The translations under genes were made by a program, and so were the position numbers. Source: Planctobacterium sp047947135 (GTDB lineage: Bacteria; Pseudomonadota; Gammaproteobacteria; Enterobacterales; Alteromonadaceae). From it: 64,000 nucleotides of DNA. The stretch spans positions 558,001-622,000 of the forward strand of contig CP170457.1 in assembly GCA_047947135.1 (NCBI GenBank), given 5' to 3'. Under the pieces are notes generated by a model. That model saw nothing but the letters and a program-made list of their open reading frames with translations, was not told where the DNA came from and did not search any database. Of the stretch, positions 44,388 through 54,081 are shown one piece after another. Every line of letters begins with the position of its first letter. Position 1 is the first letter of the stretch.

Positions 44388-44425
44388 CGATGCGGGTGTC
44401 AATTTTCTTTCCAAAACATAAGGCA

Positions 44426-44451
44426 GAGCCTGCCTCAATCGAGGCAGGCTC
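44426..44451. terminator. Bidirectional hairpin between converging genes
   Basis: GAGCCTGCCTC-AATC-GAGGCAGGCTC, a perfect 11-bp stem with a 4-nt loop, followed by TTAATTT on the plus side. It sits between the small exported protein gene and the minus-strand esterase-like gene, so it probably serves both. Confidence 0.8.
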
Positions 44452-44468
44452 TTAATTTAACAACATTA

Positions 44469-45575
44469 TTATTTTATGATTTCGCTCAGCGCTATAGACG
44501 TGAGCAACGGTGCCATTTTTTCATAGTGGCTTTTACTAGCAGGGCACTGGATATTTTTAAGATAATTTACTTTCCATGGATCATTCACTAACCATAACCT
44601 TTCTCCGGCGACAGCCACACCTTCCATCGAATAATTATTCATCAGTTCATATTGTTCACATTCCTGACTATCAGTCGTGACTTCCGCCCAAAATCGCAGA
44701 TCAATGATCTGAGTCTCTTTTTGCGCGACAGGATCGATCAGCCAAATTTGATTGTCATTGCGAGCAGCAGCAATTAACCAATCCTGCTGTTCACCATAAA
44801 AATAAGTCAGTGCATTAATTGGATGATTACCTGAAGTAAAGGTGGGTACTTTGAGTTTTGCATCCTGCACATCAGCAAATTCATCGCTGTACCACCACTG
44901 CTCGTCGAGCTGAACAGTAAACACGCGAGGATTACCTGCCCCATCCTTTTCCAGCCCCAGATATAGGGTTCGTCCAACACCGAAAGTCATCCCTTCGATA
45001 CCATCGTTGGGTAAATCAATCAGATTATGTTCAGGGGCAAAACGCAATGGTCGAGCATGGGTCACCATTACTTTATCCCCGTCCAATTTCAGCCGCAGCA
45101 AAACAGTTGGATAAGGTGTAGAACCAGAATTAGCATATTGCGCCTGACAAGCTTCCGACAGATTGTAACGGGATGCATCCTCTGTAACAGTGTAAAACAG
45201 GGTGTCATCATCGGGATCAACAACTAGTGCTTCTAAATCAGGTCGCTCAGATAGATATTCAGCAAAACAACTTTGTGCCACCGATGGGCTGGGTTCTATG
45301 GGAAACTTAGGTGCAACTATGGTCTGGGTTTGGGGATCTAATCTGATGATTTTTAGTCGTTGTGATTCATGCGCGCTGCCATCAGAAATTGTCAGTAAAC
45401 TGCCATCCCGCCACGCTGCCAAGCCTGATGTTTGCGGGTCCAACATCACTTCTCCCGAGGGTTCTTTGACCCAGAGCGCATTTAGTCTAACCGGTTCAGC
45501 ATAGACAACCATGCCCAGACATAACAGTGTAAAAGCACTGAACAGGTTAAATATGGGAAGAAATTTTAGACGCAT
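44469..45575 (-). CDS. Exported propeller-type protein (esterase-like/phytase-like)
   Basis: 368-aa protein with a signal peptide (about 1-26, cut after VYA). The mature part has repeated strand motifs typical of beta-propellers: SGLAAWRDGSLLTISD, RPDLEALVVDPDDDTLFYTVTE, NDGIEGMTFGVGRTLYLGLEKD, YSMEGVAVAGERLWLVNDP. These resemble the esterase-like domain related to phytases. Acidic residues in these repeats might bind calcium. Activity is unknown. Four Cys in the mature part suggest disulfides. Confidence 0.7.
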   Translation of the reverse strand: MRLKFLPIFNLFSAFTLLCLGMVVYAEPVRLNALWVKEPSGEVMLDPQTSGLAAWRDGSLLTISDGSAHESQRLKIIRLDPQTQTIVAPKFPIEPSPSVAQSCFAEYLSERPDLEALVVDPDDDTLFYTVTEDASRYNLSEACQAQYANSGSTPYPTVLLRLKLDGDKVMVTHARPLRFAPEHNLIDLPNDGIEGMTFGVGRTLYLGLEKDGAGNPRVFTVQLDEQWWYSDEFADVQDAKLKVPTFTSGNHPINALTYFYGEQQDWLIAAARNDNQIWLIDPVAQKETQIIDLRFWAEVTTDSQECEQYELMNNYSMEGVAVAGERLWLVNDPWKVNYLKNIQCPASKSHYEKMAPLLTSIALSEIIK

Positions 45576-45782
45576 GTCAGTATCCCTGATGCTATTTGTT
45601 ACAACTCGCCCTAAACTGGCGTGAAAGGTAGTTTATAGTTGACGCTACACGGTTGGGTCAAGCCAATCTACATGCAGAATAAGAAATAATACCTTGATAC
45701 CATTATGTAATGATAAGTGAGCCAGCAGCGCTGCATGTAAAGTATTGACGCGCAGCGCAGTAAAAGCACAGGGGGGCAAATA

Positions 45783-47126
45783 ATGAGAGCAAAAATCATT
45801 CAACAGGTGTTGCAGTCAACTGACAAAACACCGCCCAACAAACACAAACCATTGCAGAAACATCTCAAAATGGCGGCAAATCCGTTTCGATTTTTTCGGG
45901 GCACAGCGAACTTATTCTATGATGATGTAGCAACTGGTGTACTGCCATTACCCCGTACACTTACCAACGCAATCCCCTTAACCAGTGTTATGGGAGACTG
46001 TCATGTAGCGAATTTTGGCTTTCTGACAGAAGAGGGCTCCCATGGCGATAACATTATCTTTTCTCCCAATGATTTTGATGATGCCTGCATAGGACATAGC
46101 CTTTGGGATATTCTGCGTTTTACCACCAGCCTGGTATTAACTCAGGGACTGGGGGTGGGTATTGCGCAGGGAATTTACGCGGCCGAGAAGTTTAATTCTG
46201 TTGAAGGTCTGCACCCAACCACAGAGCAACAATTAAGCAACGCCATCCGTCATTTTATTGATGCTTATGTCAGCTGTTGTGATGCTTTAATTCAAGGCAC
46301 TTTGCACCGTGACGCAGTCGTAACCAATTTTAAAAAGTCTCATAGCTTGCACCGCTTTGAGAAGAAGGCAAAACAACGCGGTACTGAAGGTAAACACTTT
46401 TTAAGTAAAAGTGCACTTGCCAAAGCCATTGAGTGGCAGGAGCAGAAAAAAAGTGGTCCTGCATTCAAACAAAATCCCCAGAAATTTCGTACCCTACCGG
46501 ACAACGTCGAAGCAGACCTCCTGGAAACCTTTGCTCCCTATGTCAATGACAGTATCATCGCGCTAACAGAACGATTGGGGGCGGGCACAGGTTCGGTTAA
46601 TATGCAGCGCTTTTATTTACTGGTAGGGCCCCAAAACATCCAGTCAGATCAGGAATTGAGCCTTTGTCATATCGTAGAAGTAAAACAACAAAGAGAGGCG
46701 GCACCATTGCAGCATTTTGCCAGTTTGAGCCCGGTCAATCGTCTGAACCCCGCACACCTGACCGTGAATTGTCAGCGTCGAATGCAGCGCAAACCTGATT
46801 TAGTATTGGATGAAGTAGTATGGCATGGTAAACACTGGTTAGTGCGCTCCCGACATCATGCCAGAGTGGGGATCAGCCCGGAAGTTATTGCCCTTGCTGA
46901 AGATAAAAACAATCCTACCATGCTCGAATACGCAGATGCCTGCGGACGCGCATTAGCTCTGGCACATGCACGTGGTGATCGGCGCTCAACCCTCTTCGAG
47001 CAGGCGATTGTGCAGCACCTACCGGCCTATGCCGAGGAAATTCAACACCTTAGTGTCGCATATGCCCAGCAGGTAACCGAAGACATGACAGCATTACGAG
47101 AGATGATTGCCTATGCAGCAACCTAG
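45783..47126 (+). CDS. DUF2252 family protein
   Basis: 447-aa protein of the DUF2252 family, function unknown. It has NPFRFFRGTANLFYDD, VMGDCHVANFGF, FSPNDFDDACIGHSLWDILRF and a C-terminal YADACGRALALAHARGD. The HVANFG and DFDD motifs recall the catalytic loop (HxDxxxxN) and metal site of kinase-like and aminoglycoside-phosphotransferase folds, so a small-molecule kinase is possible; this is inference. GGGGGG sits before the ATG. It overlaps the next gene by 14 nt. Confidence 0.85.
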   Translation: MRAKIIQQVLQSTDKTPPNKHKPLQKHLKMAANPFRFFRGTANLFYDDVATGVLPLPRTLTNAIPLTSVMGDCHVANFGFLTEEGSHGDNIIFSPNDFDDACIGHSLWDILRFTTSLVLTQGLGVGIAQGIYAAEKFNSVEGLHPTTEQQLSNAIRHFIDAYVSCCDALIQGTLHRDAVVTNFKKSHSLHRFEKKAKQRGTEGKHFLSKSALAKAIEWQEQKKSGPAFKQNPQKFRTLPDNVEADLLETFAPYVNDSIIALTERLGAGTGSVNMQRFYLLVGPQNIQSDQELSLCHIVEVKQQREAAPLQHFASLSPVNRLNPAHLTVNCQRRMQRKPDLVLDEVVWHGKHWLVRSRHHARVGISPEVIALAEDKNNPTMLEYADACGRALALAHARGDRRSTLFEQAIVQHLPAYAEEIQHLSVAYAQQVTEDMTALREMIAYAAT

Positions 47127-49011
47127 CATTCACGCCGGGCCAATTGTGCGCCGATTGACAGCTAATGAAATGGTACTTTGGCTGGTATGTGATAAAGACT
47201 ACCCGTTGCAACCAGAAATCCACATCAATGGCACGACACTGCCGGATACACATTTTGAGTGTCAAAAGTGGCCACTGAAAGTCGGTAAACAGGCCACCAT
47301 CATTACGCTACAAATTAGTTTTAAACAGCCACTAAGGAATTTGTGCCAACTGCAATATCAGTTGCATCTGCAAGAAGTGCCGCACTCTCACACGCTCACC
47401 AGCCTGTTACCAGACTTATGTTATACCCACGAAGACTTACCAACACTGGTGTTCAAAGAGAAAATAGACCATCTGCTGCATGGTTCCTGCCGTAAGCCTC
47501 ATCATTTTGAAAAAGATGGTCTGTTGCGAGTTGATGAACTACTGAGGACCCTTGATACACCTGAATCCTGTCCGGGACTGTTGTTAATGACCGGGGATCA
47601 GGTCTATGTGGATGATGTTGCCGGTCCTATGCTGCAAGCAGTACAGCAGGTCAGTCGCTATCTTGGGCTATTTAATGAACGCATCCCTGGGGCAGTGGTC
47701 AGTGACTCAGAAGATCTACCCGAGCACCCATATAACTATTACAAACGCAATCAACTTTTGCCTTATCTGGACCAGAACGAGGAAGTGGAAGAAGCGTTTT
47801 TTAGTTCCAAAAAGAAACCGATTTTTACGTCGGTGAATGCCGCCAACCACCTGATTTCACTGTCCGAAGTGCTGGCGATGTACTTTTTGGTCTGGTCACC
47901 GGCCTTATGGTCACAGGTAAAACTGACCACCCCAGAATCATTATCCGCCAAAGAGCAGCTGCAGTTTCAAAAGGAGCAGCAGGCTATAGAGGCGTTCGCC
48001 AATGATCTCAGCGCGGTGCGGCGAGCATTGGCACATATTCCGACCTATATGATATTTGATGATCATGACATCACCGACGACTGGAACCTGACCCGAGGGT
48101 GGGAAGAAGCGGCCTATGGCAATGCGTTCTCGCGACGCATTATTGGTAATGCACTGATGGGTTATTTTTTATGTCAGGGATTTGCCAATGATCCACAACG
48201 ATGCGCGCCCTTATGGAAAGAAATAAAAGCAGCTTTTTCCGCAAAACAGGTTAAAGATCATGAAACCGCAGTGAAAGCCCTGTTTAGCTGGTCCCATTGG
48301 CACTACTGTTTACCGACAGACCCGGGTATCGTGGTTTTAGACACCCGCACCCATCGCTGGCGCTCTGAAGATGATCCTGATAAACCGTCAGGACTGATGG
48401 ATTGGGAAGCACTTACCGAGTTGCAATCACAATTAGTTGGCAAAAAATCGGTGATTGTCGTCTCGGCTGCACCCATTTTTGGGGTAAAAGTCATCGAAGC
48501 AATACAGCGGATATTTACGGCGTTTGGACAGGCATTAACGGTAGATGCAGAAAACTGGATGGCGCATCCGGGAACGGCCAACGTGTTATTAAATATCTTT
48601 AAACACACCGAGACCCCGACGGAGTTTGTTATCTTGTCGGGCGATGTGCATTATTCATTTTGTTATGACATCAGGTTGCGCTTTCGTCAGAGTAGCCCAC
48701 AAATCCACCAAATCACCTGCAGCGGTATAAAAAATCAGTTTCCCACTAAGCTGTTGGCTTACCTTGATGGGTTAAATCGCCTCCTGTATGGCCAATATTC
48801 CCCCCTTAACTGGTTTACCAAAAGGCGCCGCATGGAAATTTCGGTAAGGCAGCCGAAGCCGTTCCACCGGCATCGTAGCTTAATCAGTAAAAGCGGTATC
48901 GGACAGGTATTTTTGGATGAAAAGTGCAGCAGGCCAGTGGTATCACTGTTGTGTTCTGATGGAGAGCAGATTCAATTCCCCTTGCGCGAAAACAAGTCAA
49001 CGCAGAAATAG
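47113..49011 (+). CDS. PhoD-like phosphatase/phosphodiesterase
   Basis: 632-aa metallophosphatase of the PhoD group. It has the metal-binding motifs MTGDQVYVDDVAGP, YMIFDDHDITDDWNLT and VILSGDVHYSF. There is no signal peptide or Tat motif, so it is probably cytoplasmic, unlike secreted PhoD. It is longer than Bacillus PhoD, with an N-terminal beta domain (1-105) and a basic C-terminus. The ATG at 47113 lies inside the DUF2252 gene; the coupling suggests a joint function in phosphoester metabolism. Confidence 0.85.
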   Translation: MQQPSIHAGPIVRRLTANEMVLWLVCDKDYPLQPEIHINGTTLPDTHFECQKWPLKVGKQATIITLQISFKQPLRNLCQLQYQLHLQEVPHSHTLTSLLPDLCYTHEDLPTLVFKEKIDHLLHGSCRKPHHFEKDGLLRVDELLRTLDTPESCPGLLLMTGDQVYVDDVAGPMLQAVQQVSRYLGLFNERIPGAVVSDSEDLPEHPYNYYKRNQLLPYLDQNEEVEEAFFSSKKKPIFTSVNAANHLISLSEVLAMYFLVWSPALWSQVKLTTPESLSAKEQLQFQKEQQAIEAFANDLSAVRRALAHIPTYMIFDDHDITDDWNLTRGWEEAAYGNAFSRRIIGNALMGYFLCQGFANDPQRCAPLWKEIKAAFSAKQVKDHETAVKALFSWSHWHYCLPTDPGIVVLDTRTHRWRSEDDPDKPSGLMDWEALTELQSQLVGKKSVIVVSAAPIFGVKVIEAIQRIFTAFGQALTVDAENWMAHPGTANVLLNIFKHTETPTEFVILSGDVHYSFCYDIRLRFRQSSPQIHQITCSGIKNQFPTKLLAYLDGLNRLLYGQYSPLNWFTKRRRMEISVRQPKPFHRHRSLISKSGIGQVFLDEKCSRPVVSLLCSDGEQIQFPLRENKSTQK

Positions 49012-49110
49012 TCCCAGGAGATATTGCGCTTCTGTGGCAAATAATTTGCAGTTTCGTCACAGCCAACTAAGGTAAAACTAAGACAAACTGGTTTACGCAA
49101 GAATCGCACA

Positions 49111-49944
49111 ATGGCAGCTGAGGATAGTATCGCACGATTTTTTCAGCAATATGGTGAGCAGGCTTCACAGGCTTCTGACCCTTGCCTAAAAGAGGCGCTG
49201 GCCTTACTGCGAGACATTGCCAAAGAACACGAAAGCCAAGCCAACACCTCGTCCATTCCAAAACAGTTCATCAAAGAAATTGAAGCCGTATGCCGGGGTA
49301 TAGGTCATAACTTTAATGGGGTACTGGCGAACATTCGTGGCATCACTGAAATAACCCAGATGAAAGCGCCAAATTTGCCGGAAACAGCACAACAAGCGCT
49401 AGAAACCATTTTAAGTCTTAGCGACCGGGGTGAATACTCAACACAAATGATCCGCTATTATGGCAAAGCATTTAACGAGCAGCGCCAAAAACTCGACTTG
49501 CAGGTTGAGCTGCCACGTATGATCAATGATGCAAAAATGACGATGGAGATCAGCTTCCCACTCAAACAGGAAGCCACGACCCCAGCAATGTTAAGTTCCA
49601 ATAGAGAGATGCTGGAAGGATGTTTTGCCATTCTGATTAAGAATGCCCTGCAAGCGATTCACTATGGAGCGCCAGGTATTCCTGAAATTACCATCCAACT
49701 GGCTGCCTCGACCCTACTGGAAAACGGGGTGTGTCTCAGTATTCAGGATAATGGCGAGGGCATGACAGAGGACACCCAAGCCCGGGCTTGCGATGCTTTT
49801 TTTACTACACGCAAAGCAGCAGAAGGCGTTGGGCTTGGGCTAACAATAGTAAAGAATTTTGTTACCCGACAAGGTGGCAAGCTGGATATCACCAGCACAG
49901 CAGGCAGTGGCACCACTGTATCCCTGCATTTGCCGCGCATCTGA
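49111..49944 (+). CDS. Soluble histidine-kinase-like ATPase without sensor domain
   Basis: 277-aa protein. An N-terminal helical part (1-60) is followed by a dimerisation-like helix with the H-box GIGHNFNGVLANIRG (H about 71), similar to GHDFNN-type kinases. The HATPase domain has N-box ILIKNALQAIHYG, G1 SIQDNGEGMTEDT, the F-box DAFFTTR and G2 GVGLGLTIVKNF. There are no membrane segments, no PAS and no receiver. No cognate regulator is adjacent. It may act on an unlinked receiver protein. Confidence 0.85.
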   Translation: MAAEDSIARFFQQYGEQASQASDPCLKEALALLRDIAKEHESQANTSSIPKQFIKEIEAVCRGIGHNFNGVLANIRGITEITQMKAPNLPETAQQALETILSLSDRGEYSTQMIRYYGKAFNEQRQKLDLQVELPRMINDAKMTMEISFPLKQEATTPAMLSSNREMLEGCFAILIKNALQAIHYGAPGIPEITIQLAASTLLENGVCLSIQDNGEGMTEDTQARACDAFFTTRKAAEGVGLGLTIVKNFVTRQGGKLDITSTAGSGTTVSLHLPRI

Positions 49945-49948
49945 TGGC

Positions 49949-50347
49949 TTAATAACGCTGAATGAGATCCCACTTATTACCATAACAATCAGAAAACACT
50001 GCAACTTTGCCATACACTTCGGTTCTGGGCTGTTCTAAAAACTTCACTCCGTTACCCAACAACCGTTGGTACTCCGCATCAAAATCGGCAACATGAAGAA
50101 ATAACCAGACCCGCTCGCCAGCCTGTTGCCCTATCGTTTGTTTTTGTTGTTCTGTGCTTGCTTTCGCCAATACGATCTGGGTTTGTGCCGACGAATCTGG
50201 GGCAACCACCACCCAGCGCTTATCATCCATTGCTATATCGTCGATTAAAACAAAACCAAGAACCTCGCAGTAGTATTCCAACGCCTTATCATAGTCGTCG
50301 ACTAAAATACTTAGCGCCCCTAAAAACTTACGGTTAGCCATACTCAT
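49949..50347 (-). CDS. VOC/glyoxalase-fold protein
   Basis: 132-aa vicinal oxygen chelate protein: LGALSILVDDYDKALEYYCEVLGF, WVVVAPDSSAQTQIVLA, VWLFLHVADFDAEYQRLLGNGV, and the C-terminal VAVFSDCYGNKWDLIQRY. The last motif, YGNKWDL, is the usual C-terminal strand of this family. The substrate is unknown. It is last of three overlapping genes; its ATG overlaps the acetyltransferase stop by 1 nt. Confidence 0.8.
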   Translation of the reverse strand: MSMANRKFLGALSILVDDYDKALEYYCEVLGFVLIDDIAMDDKRWVVVAPDSSAQTQIVLAKASTEQQKQTIGQQAGERVWLFLHVADFDAEYQRLLGNGVKFLEQPRTEVYGKVAVFSDCYGNKWDLIQRY

Positions 50348-50880
50348 TATTCCTTAAAAATTTCTAAGCGGTACGCGTGGGTTTCTTGACCTTCATCAAA
50401 ATCAGGCAAAGCACATCGAAACTCAAACCCCATTGATGACAACAATGTTATTGATGCCTGATTATCCGGGCTAACCAACGCCTCAACATTGGGATACAGG
50501 GAGCAATCTGCAACAGTTTTTAGCAAGGCCAGACTCGATTCCCGCGCATACCCCTTGCCTCTAGCTTCTGGCAAAAAGGCAAACCCGATATCGGGATACT
50601 GCAGGTTCGGACGCTGCAATAAACCGCAAGCACCGACTTCCCGACCTGTATCTTTGGCTATCACTTTTAAGATGCCAAAACCATGATCCCGATACATGCG
50701 TTGCGGGCCGTTGACAATATAATCTCTGGCCGAGGCGAGGTCATAAACACCGCGATCGCCAATGTAACGCAGCCAGTCAGGGTCATTCATCAAACGCCAT
50801 ATAAAATCGGCATCATCCAGCGTAAATTGACGTAATGCTAATCGTTTAGTATCGAAAGATAAAAGGGGATTGTGTGTCAT
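50347..50880 (-). CDS. GNAT family N-acetyltransferase (RimJ/RimL type)
   Basis: 177-aa acetyl-CoA-dependent acetyltransferase. It has the N-terminal TKRLALRQFTLDDADFIWRLMND, the acetyl-CoA loop LPEARGKGYARESSLALL and LVSPDNQASITLLSSMGFEFR. It resembles enzymes acting on ribosomal protein N-termini or small molecules; the acceptor is unknown. It overlaps the upstream gene by 4 nt (ATGA). Confidence 0.85.
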   Translation of the reverse strand: MTHNPLLSFDTKRLALRQFTLDDADFIWRLMNDPDWLRYIGDRGVYDLASARDYIVNGPQRMYRDHGFGILKVIAKDTGREVGACGLLQRPNLQYPDIGFAFLPEARGKGYARESSLALLKTVADCSLYPNVEALVSPDNQASITLLSSMGFEFRCALPDFDEGQETHAYRLEIFKE

Positions 50881-51503
50881 GGAGTTAACCTGAATTGCAG
50901 GACACCTTCATCTGCCAGTAGATCATCAATATGTTGCTGATGTTCAAGGCCGACTTTTGCGGCTCTTGGGTATTGTGGCTGGTTCCGGTCATTTACCCAG
51001 TACCCCTGCCAGTTGCAAGTGCTACGGATAAATTGCCGCGCAAACTGCTCGCCGATATCTTCTAAACAACCAACAATGCAGGTATCAACATAAGTCTGGT
51101 ATATCGGAAAAACCTGAGATGACTGTCCGGGGTTACGCAAGCGACAGATCCACACACAACGTTCATTGTCATCCTCTCCCCAGGGGAAACGATGCTGTTC
51201 ATCCCATAACGCCAGTTGCTCGGAATCTATCTGGACAAACTGGTAATTCTGCTCGCGTTGCTGCAAATTTTCGGAAATTTCTGGCACAGGAAACAGTTTG
51301 CCATTAATTATGGCTCTATCCGGGCGACTATCGGAATCAGGCAAAACCCCGACGCAGGTGAAATTTTCAATGCTACAGGCCATATTCCAGGCTCTTTGCC
51401 AACCGGTCAATGTCGCGGCAACACCTTCAGCATTGATATCGGAAAAGCGCCAGCGGCTATCGTGGCTCATCAAACTGCCGTAACCAAAAATGTAGTGCTG
51501 CAT
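50877..51503 (-). CDS. Gamma-glutamylcyclotransferase-fold protein
   Basis: 208-aa protein with the N-terminal FGYGSLMSHDSRW motif of the GGCT/AIG2 fold, where YGSL binds the substrate in relatives. The C-terminal half has YVDTCIVGCLEDIGEQFARQFI. Whether it has cyclotransferase activity is uncertain; a catalytic Glu was not placed. It is first of a three-gene run with the acetyltransferase and VOC genes. Confidence 0.7.
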   Translation of the reverse strand: MQHYIFGYGSLMSHDSRWRFSDINAEGVAATLTGWQRAWNMACSIENFTCVGVLPDSDSRPDRAIINGKLFPVPEISENLQQREQNYQFVQIDSEQLALWDEQHRFPWGEDDNERCVWICRLRNPGQSSQVFPIYQTYVDTCIVGCLEDIGEQFARQFIRSTCNWQGYWVNDRNQPQYPRAAKVGLEHQQHIDDLLADEGVLQFRLTP

Positions 51504-51610
51504 GACTTTTATCCGTATTAACCAATCACATTCGGGAAATCCAGCTAGGGCACGGTTCTGCCCGGTGCTATAATAGCCAGCTAACTTTATCCCGGCTAAG
51601 GAGTATTATC

Positions 51611-52495
51611 ATGCCATGGATTCAACTGAAGATTAATGCTAATGAAGAAAATGCCGAGCAGATCGGCGACTTGTTGTCTGGCAATGGCGCACAGGCTGTC
51701 ACCTTTTTAGATGCCAAAGATAACCCCTTATACGAACCGAAATTAGGGGAAACAACACTCTGGCCAGATACAACGGTCGTGGGACTTTTTGACGCGGAAA
51801 CCGATATGCAGCAAGTCATCTCGCGTATTAGCAAAGCCAATGTTCTGGGTTCTGATTTCGGCTACAAACTAGATCAGTTGGAGGATAAGGACTGGGAAAG
51901 AGAATGGATGGACAATTTCAAACCCATGCAATTTGGTGAGCGACTATGGATTTGTCCAAGTTGGTGTGACATTCCCGATCCTAACGCGGTCAATATTATG
52001 CTGGATCCGGGGCTGGCGTTTGGTACCGGCACCCATCCCACTACCGCGCTGTGTCTCCAGTGGCTGGATAAGCAGGACCTAAAAGGAAAAACTGTGGTCG
52101 ATTTTGGCTGCGGCTCCGGAATTTTAGGAATTGCGGCCTTGTTACTCGGAGCTGAAAAGGTTATCGCTATTGATATTGACCCACAGGCTCTGCTGGCCAC
52201 CAAAGACAATGCTAAACGTAATAACGTAGATCAGGGTATTGAAGTATATTTACCTTCTGAACAGCCCAGATTAGAAGCAGATTTAGTCATTGCCAATATT
52301 CTTGCCGGACCACTAAGAGAGCTTCGAAACGTCATCACCGATTTTGTCAAACCCGCTGGACAGCTTATCTTGTCGGGCATTCTCGATACCCAGGCAGAGG
52401 AACTGAACCACCTTTATGGACAGGACTTCACTATGGAAACACCCGCGATCACTGAGCAATGGTCGCGCCTGGCCGGGGTAAAAAGCCTCTCCTGA
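51611..52495 (+). CDS. prmA: Ribosomal protein L11 methyltransferase
   Basis: SAM-dependent enzyme trimethylating L11 (294 aa). It has an N-terminal substrate-recognition domain (1-60), a linker and the catalytic domain with LDPGLAFGTGTHPTT, VVDFGCGSGILGIAALLLGA, IDIDPQAL and VIANILAGPLREL. AGGAG precedes the ATG. It lies just upstream of dusB-fis, the conserved order in gammaproteobacteria. Confidence 0.97.
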   Translation: MPWIQLKINANEENAEQIGDLLSGNGAQAVTFLDAKDNPLYEPKLGETTLWPDTTVVGLFDAETDMQQVISRISKANVLGSDFGYKLDQLEDKDWEREWMDNFKPMQFGERLWICPSWCDIPDPNAVNIMLDPGLAFGTGTHPTTALCLQWLDKQDLKGKTVVDFGCGSGILGIAALLLGAEKVIAIDIDPQALLATKDNAKRNNVDQGIEVYLPSEQPRLEADLVIANILAGPLRELRNVITDFVKPAGQLILSGILDTQAEELNHLYGQDFTMETPAITEQWSRLAGVKSLS

Positions 52496-52634
52496 AGAGG
52501 TGCTGTCAATAGCAAAAAGCAAAAAAAACCTAAAATTTGTTTAAAAAACAGCCTTTTCAAGGTGGAAAAAAAACCGTAAACTTAGCGCCCTTTTTACGGA
52601 CTGGACGATTTTTACACAATTTTTCGGAGATTAA

Positions 52635-53636
52635 ATGCGGATTGCGCACTATCAGTTAGACAACAATTTGTTGTTGGCGCCCATGGCTGGCGTGACTGAT
52701 CGACCTTTCAGACAATTGTGTAAAAGACTCGGTGCCGGATTAGTGGTTTCAGAGATGTTATCCAGTAATCCGAAAGTGTGGCAGTCAGCAAAGTCACAGC
52801 AACGCATGAACCACGAAGGTGAAGTGGGCATTCGTTCAGTGCAGATTGCCGGTTCAGAGCCAGAGTTAATGGCGCAGGCGGCTCAGTTTAATGTCGGCAA
52901 TGGTGCACAAATCATCGACATTAATATGGGATGCCCGGCCAAAAAGGTAAATAAAAAGTTGGCGGGTTCAGCATTGCTGCAATACCCGGAGCTTGTAGAA
53001 AAGATTATTAAGTCGGTCGTCTCGGCAGTGTCGGTTCCGGTGACACTTAAAATCAGAACGGGCTGGGATAAGGATAATCGCAACGCAGTACAGATTGGCA
53101 AAATTGCCGAGCACAACGGGATACAGTCATTGGTTGTGCATGGCCGAACCAAGGCGTGCATGTACAAGGGTAATGCTGAGTACGACACGATCAGGGACGT
53201 AAAACAACATTTGACCATACCAGTTGTTGCCAACGGTGATATTACGTCGCCGGAAAAAGCCCAACAGGTTTTGGATTATACCCAGGCAGACGGGATAATG
53301 ATTGGACGCGCGGCACAGGGCAACCCCTGGATATTTCGTGACATCCTGCATTATCTTGAAACAGGTGAACGTCTTCCCGCACCTGCTCTGTCTGAAGTAC
53401 GGGATATGCTCGTTGAGCATGTTCGTACGGTTCATCAGTTTTATGGTGAATTTTTGGGAGCAAGAATTGCCCGCAAACATGTGGGTTGGTATTTAGCGGA
53501 TCATGACTCGGAACGAGCTTTCCGCAAGACTTTTAATGCGATTGATGCCGCCAACGAGCAACTAGACGCATTGGAAGCCTACTTTGAAGAGCTGGCAGAT
53601 GGCACATCAATTTTACCGATGTCACCTGCAGCATAG
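52635..53636 (+). CDS. dusB: tRNA-dihydrouridine synthase B
   Basis: FMN-dependent reductase making dihydrouridine in the tRNA D-loop (333 aa). It has NNLLLAPMAGVTDRPFRQL, the catalytic Cys in IDINMGCPAKKVNKK, VHGRTKACMYKG, and the FMN-phosphate site PVVANGDITSPEKA with DGIMIGRAAQGNPW. It is first in the dusB-fis operon; fis starts 30 nt later. Confidence 0.97.
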   Translation: MRIAHYQLDNNLLLAPMAGVTDRPFRQLCKRLGAGLVVSEMLSSNPKVWQSAKSQQRMNHEGEVGIRSVQIAGSEPELMAQAAQFNVGNGAQIIDINMGCPAKKVNKKLAGSALLQYPELVEKIIKSVVSAVSVPVTLKIRTGWDKDNRNAVQIGKIAEHNGIQSLVVHGRTKACMYKGNAEYDTIRDVKQHLTIPVVANGDITSPEKAQQVLDYTQADGIMIGRAAQGNPWIFRDILHYLETGERLPAPALSEVRDMLVEHVRTVHQFYGEFLGARIARKHVGWYLADHDSERAFRKTFNAIDAANEQLDALEAYFEELADGTSILPMSPAA

Positions 53637-53666
53637 GCACTAACTAAACTTAAGAGCAGGACGTAT

Positions 53667-53960
53667 ATGTTCGATCAAAACGTGACATCTCCTTTCACCA
53701 CTACAGTTACTACACCATCTCAACAGCAGGCGCAAAAGCCTTTGCGTGACTCTGTAAAGCAAGCTGTTAACAAATATTTGAAGCAGTTAGATAACACAGA
53801 CATCGATAATTTGTATGACCTGGTATTGGCGGAAGTAGAAGCACCGTTGTTAGAAGAAATCATGACTTACACCCGCGGCAACCAAACGCGCGCAGCCCTG
53901 ATGATGGGTATTAATCGCGGTACACTGCGTAAGAAATTAAAGCAATACGGTATGAACTAA
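53667..53960 (+). CDS. fis: DNA-binding protein Fis
   Basis: 97-aa nucleoid protein that bends DNA, activates stable-RNA promoters and stimulates inversion. The C-terminal helix-turn-helix TRGNQTRAALMMGINRGTLRKKLKQYG is conserved (residues about 69-95). It is in the usual dusB-fis operon. Expression is expected to be growth-rate dependent, but no regulatory site was resolved upstream of dusB. Confidence 0.97.
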   Translation: MFDQNVTSPFTTTVTTPSQQQAQKPLRDSVKQAVNKYLKQLDNTDIDNLYDLVLAEVEAPLLEEIMTYTRGNQTRAALMMGINRGTLRKKLKQYGMN

Positions 53961-53978
53961 GGTTCGTATCATGAATTT

Positions 53979-54005
53979 AAAAGAGCACCTGTTGGTGCTC
54001 TTTTG
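53979..54005 (+). terminator. Rho-independent terminator of dusB-fis
   Basis: AAAAGAGCACC / GGTGCTCTTTT, an 11-bp stem with a 4-nt loop, 18 nt after the fis stop. Confidence 0.9.
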
Positions 54006-54081
54006 CGTTTTGCAGTACAAAACCTGACTAAACAGTCAAATTTTCCGATTTTCATTTTACGTCTCTAAGGGCCAATCATTC

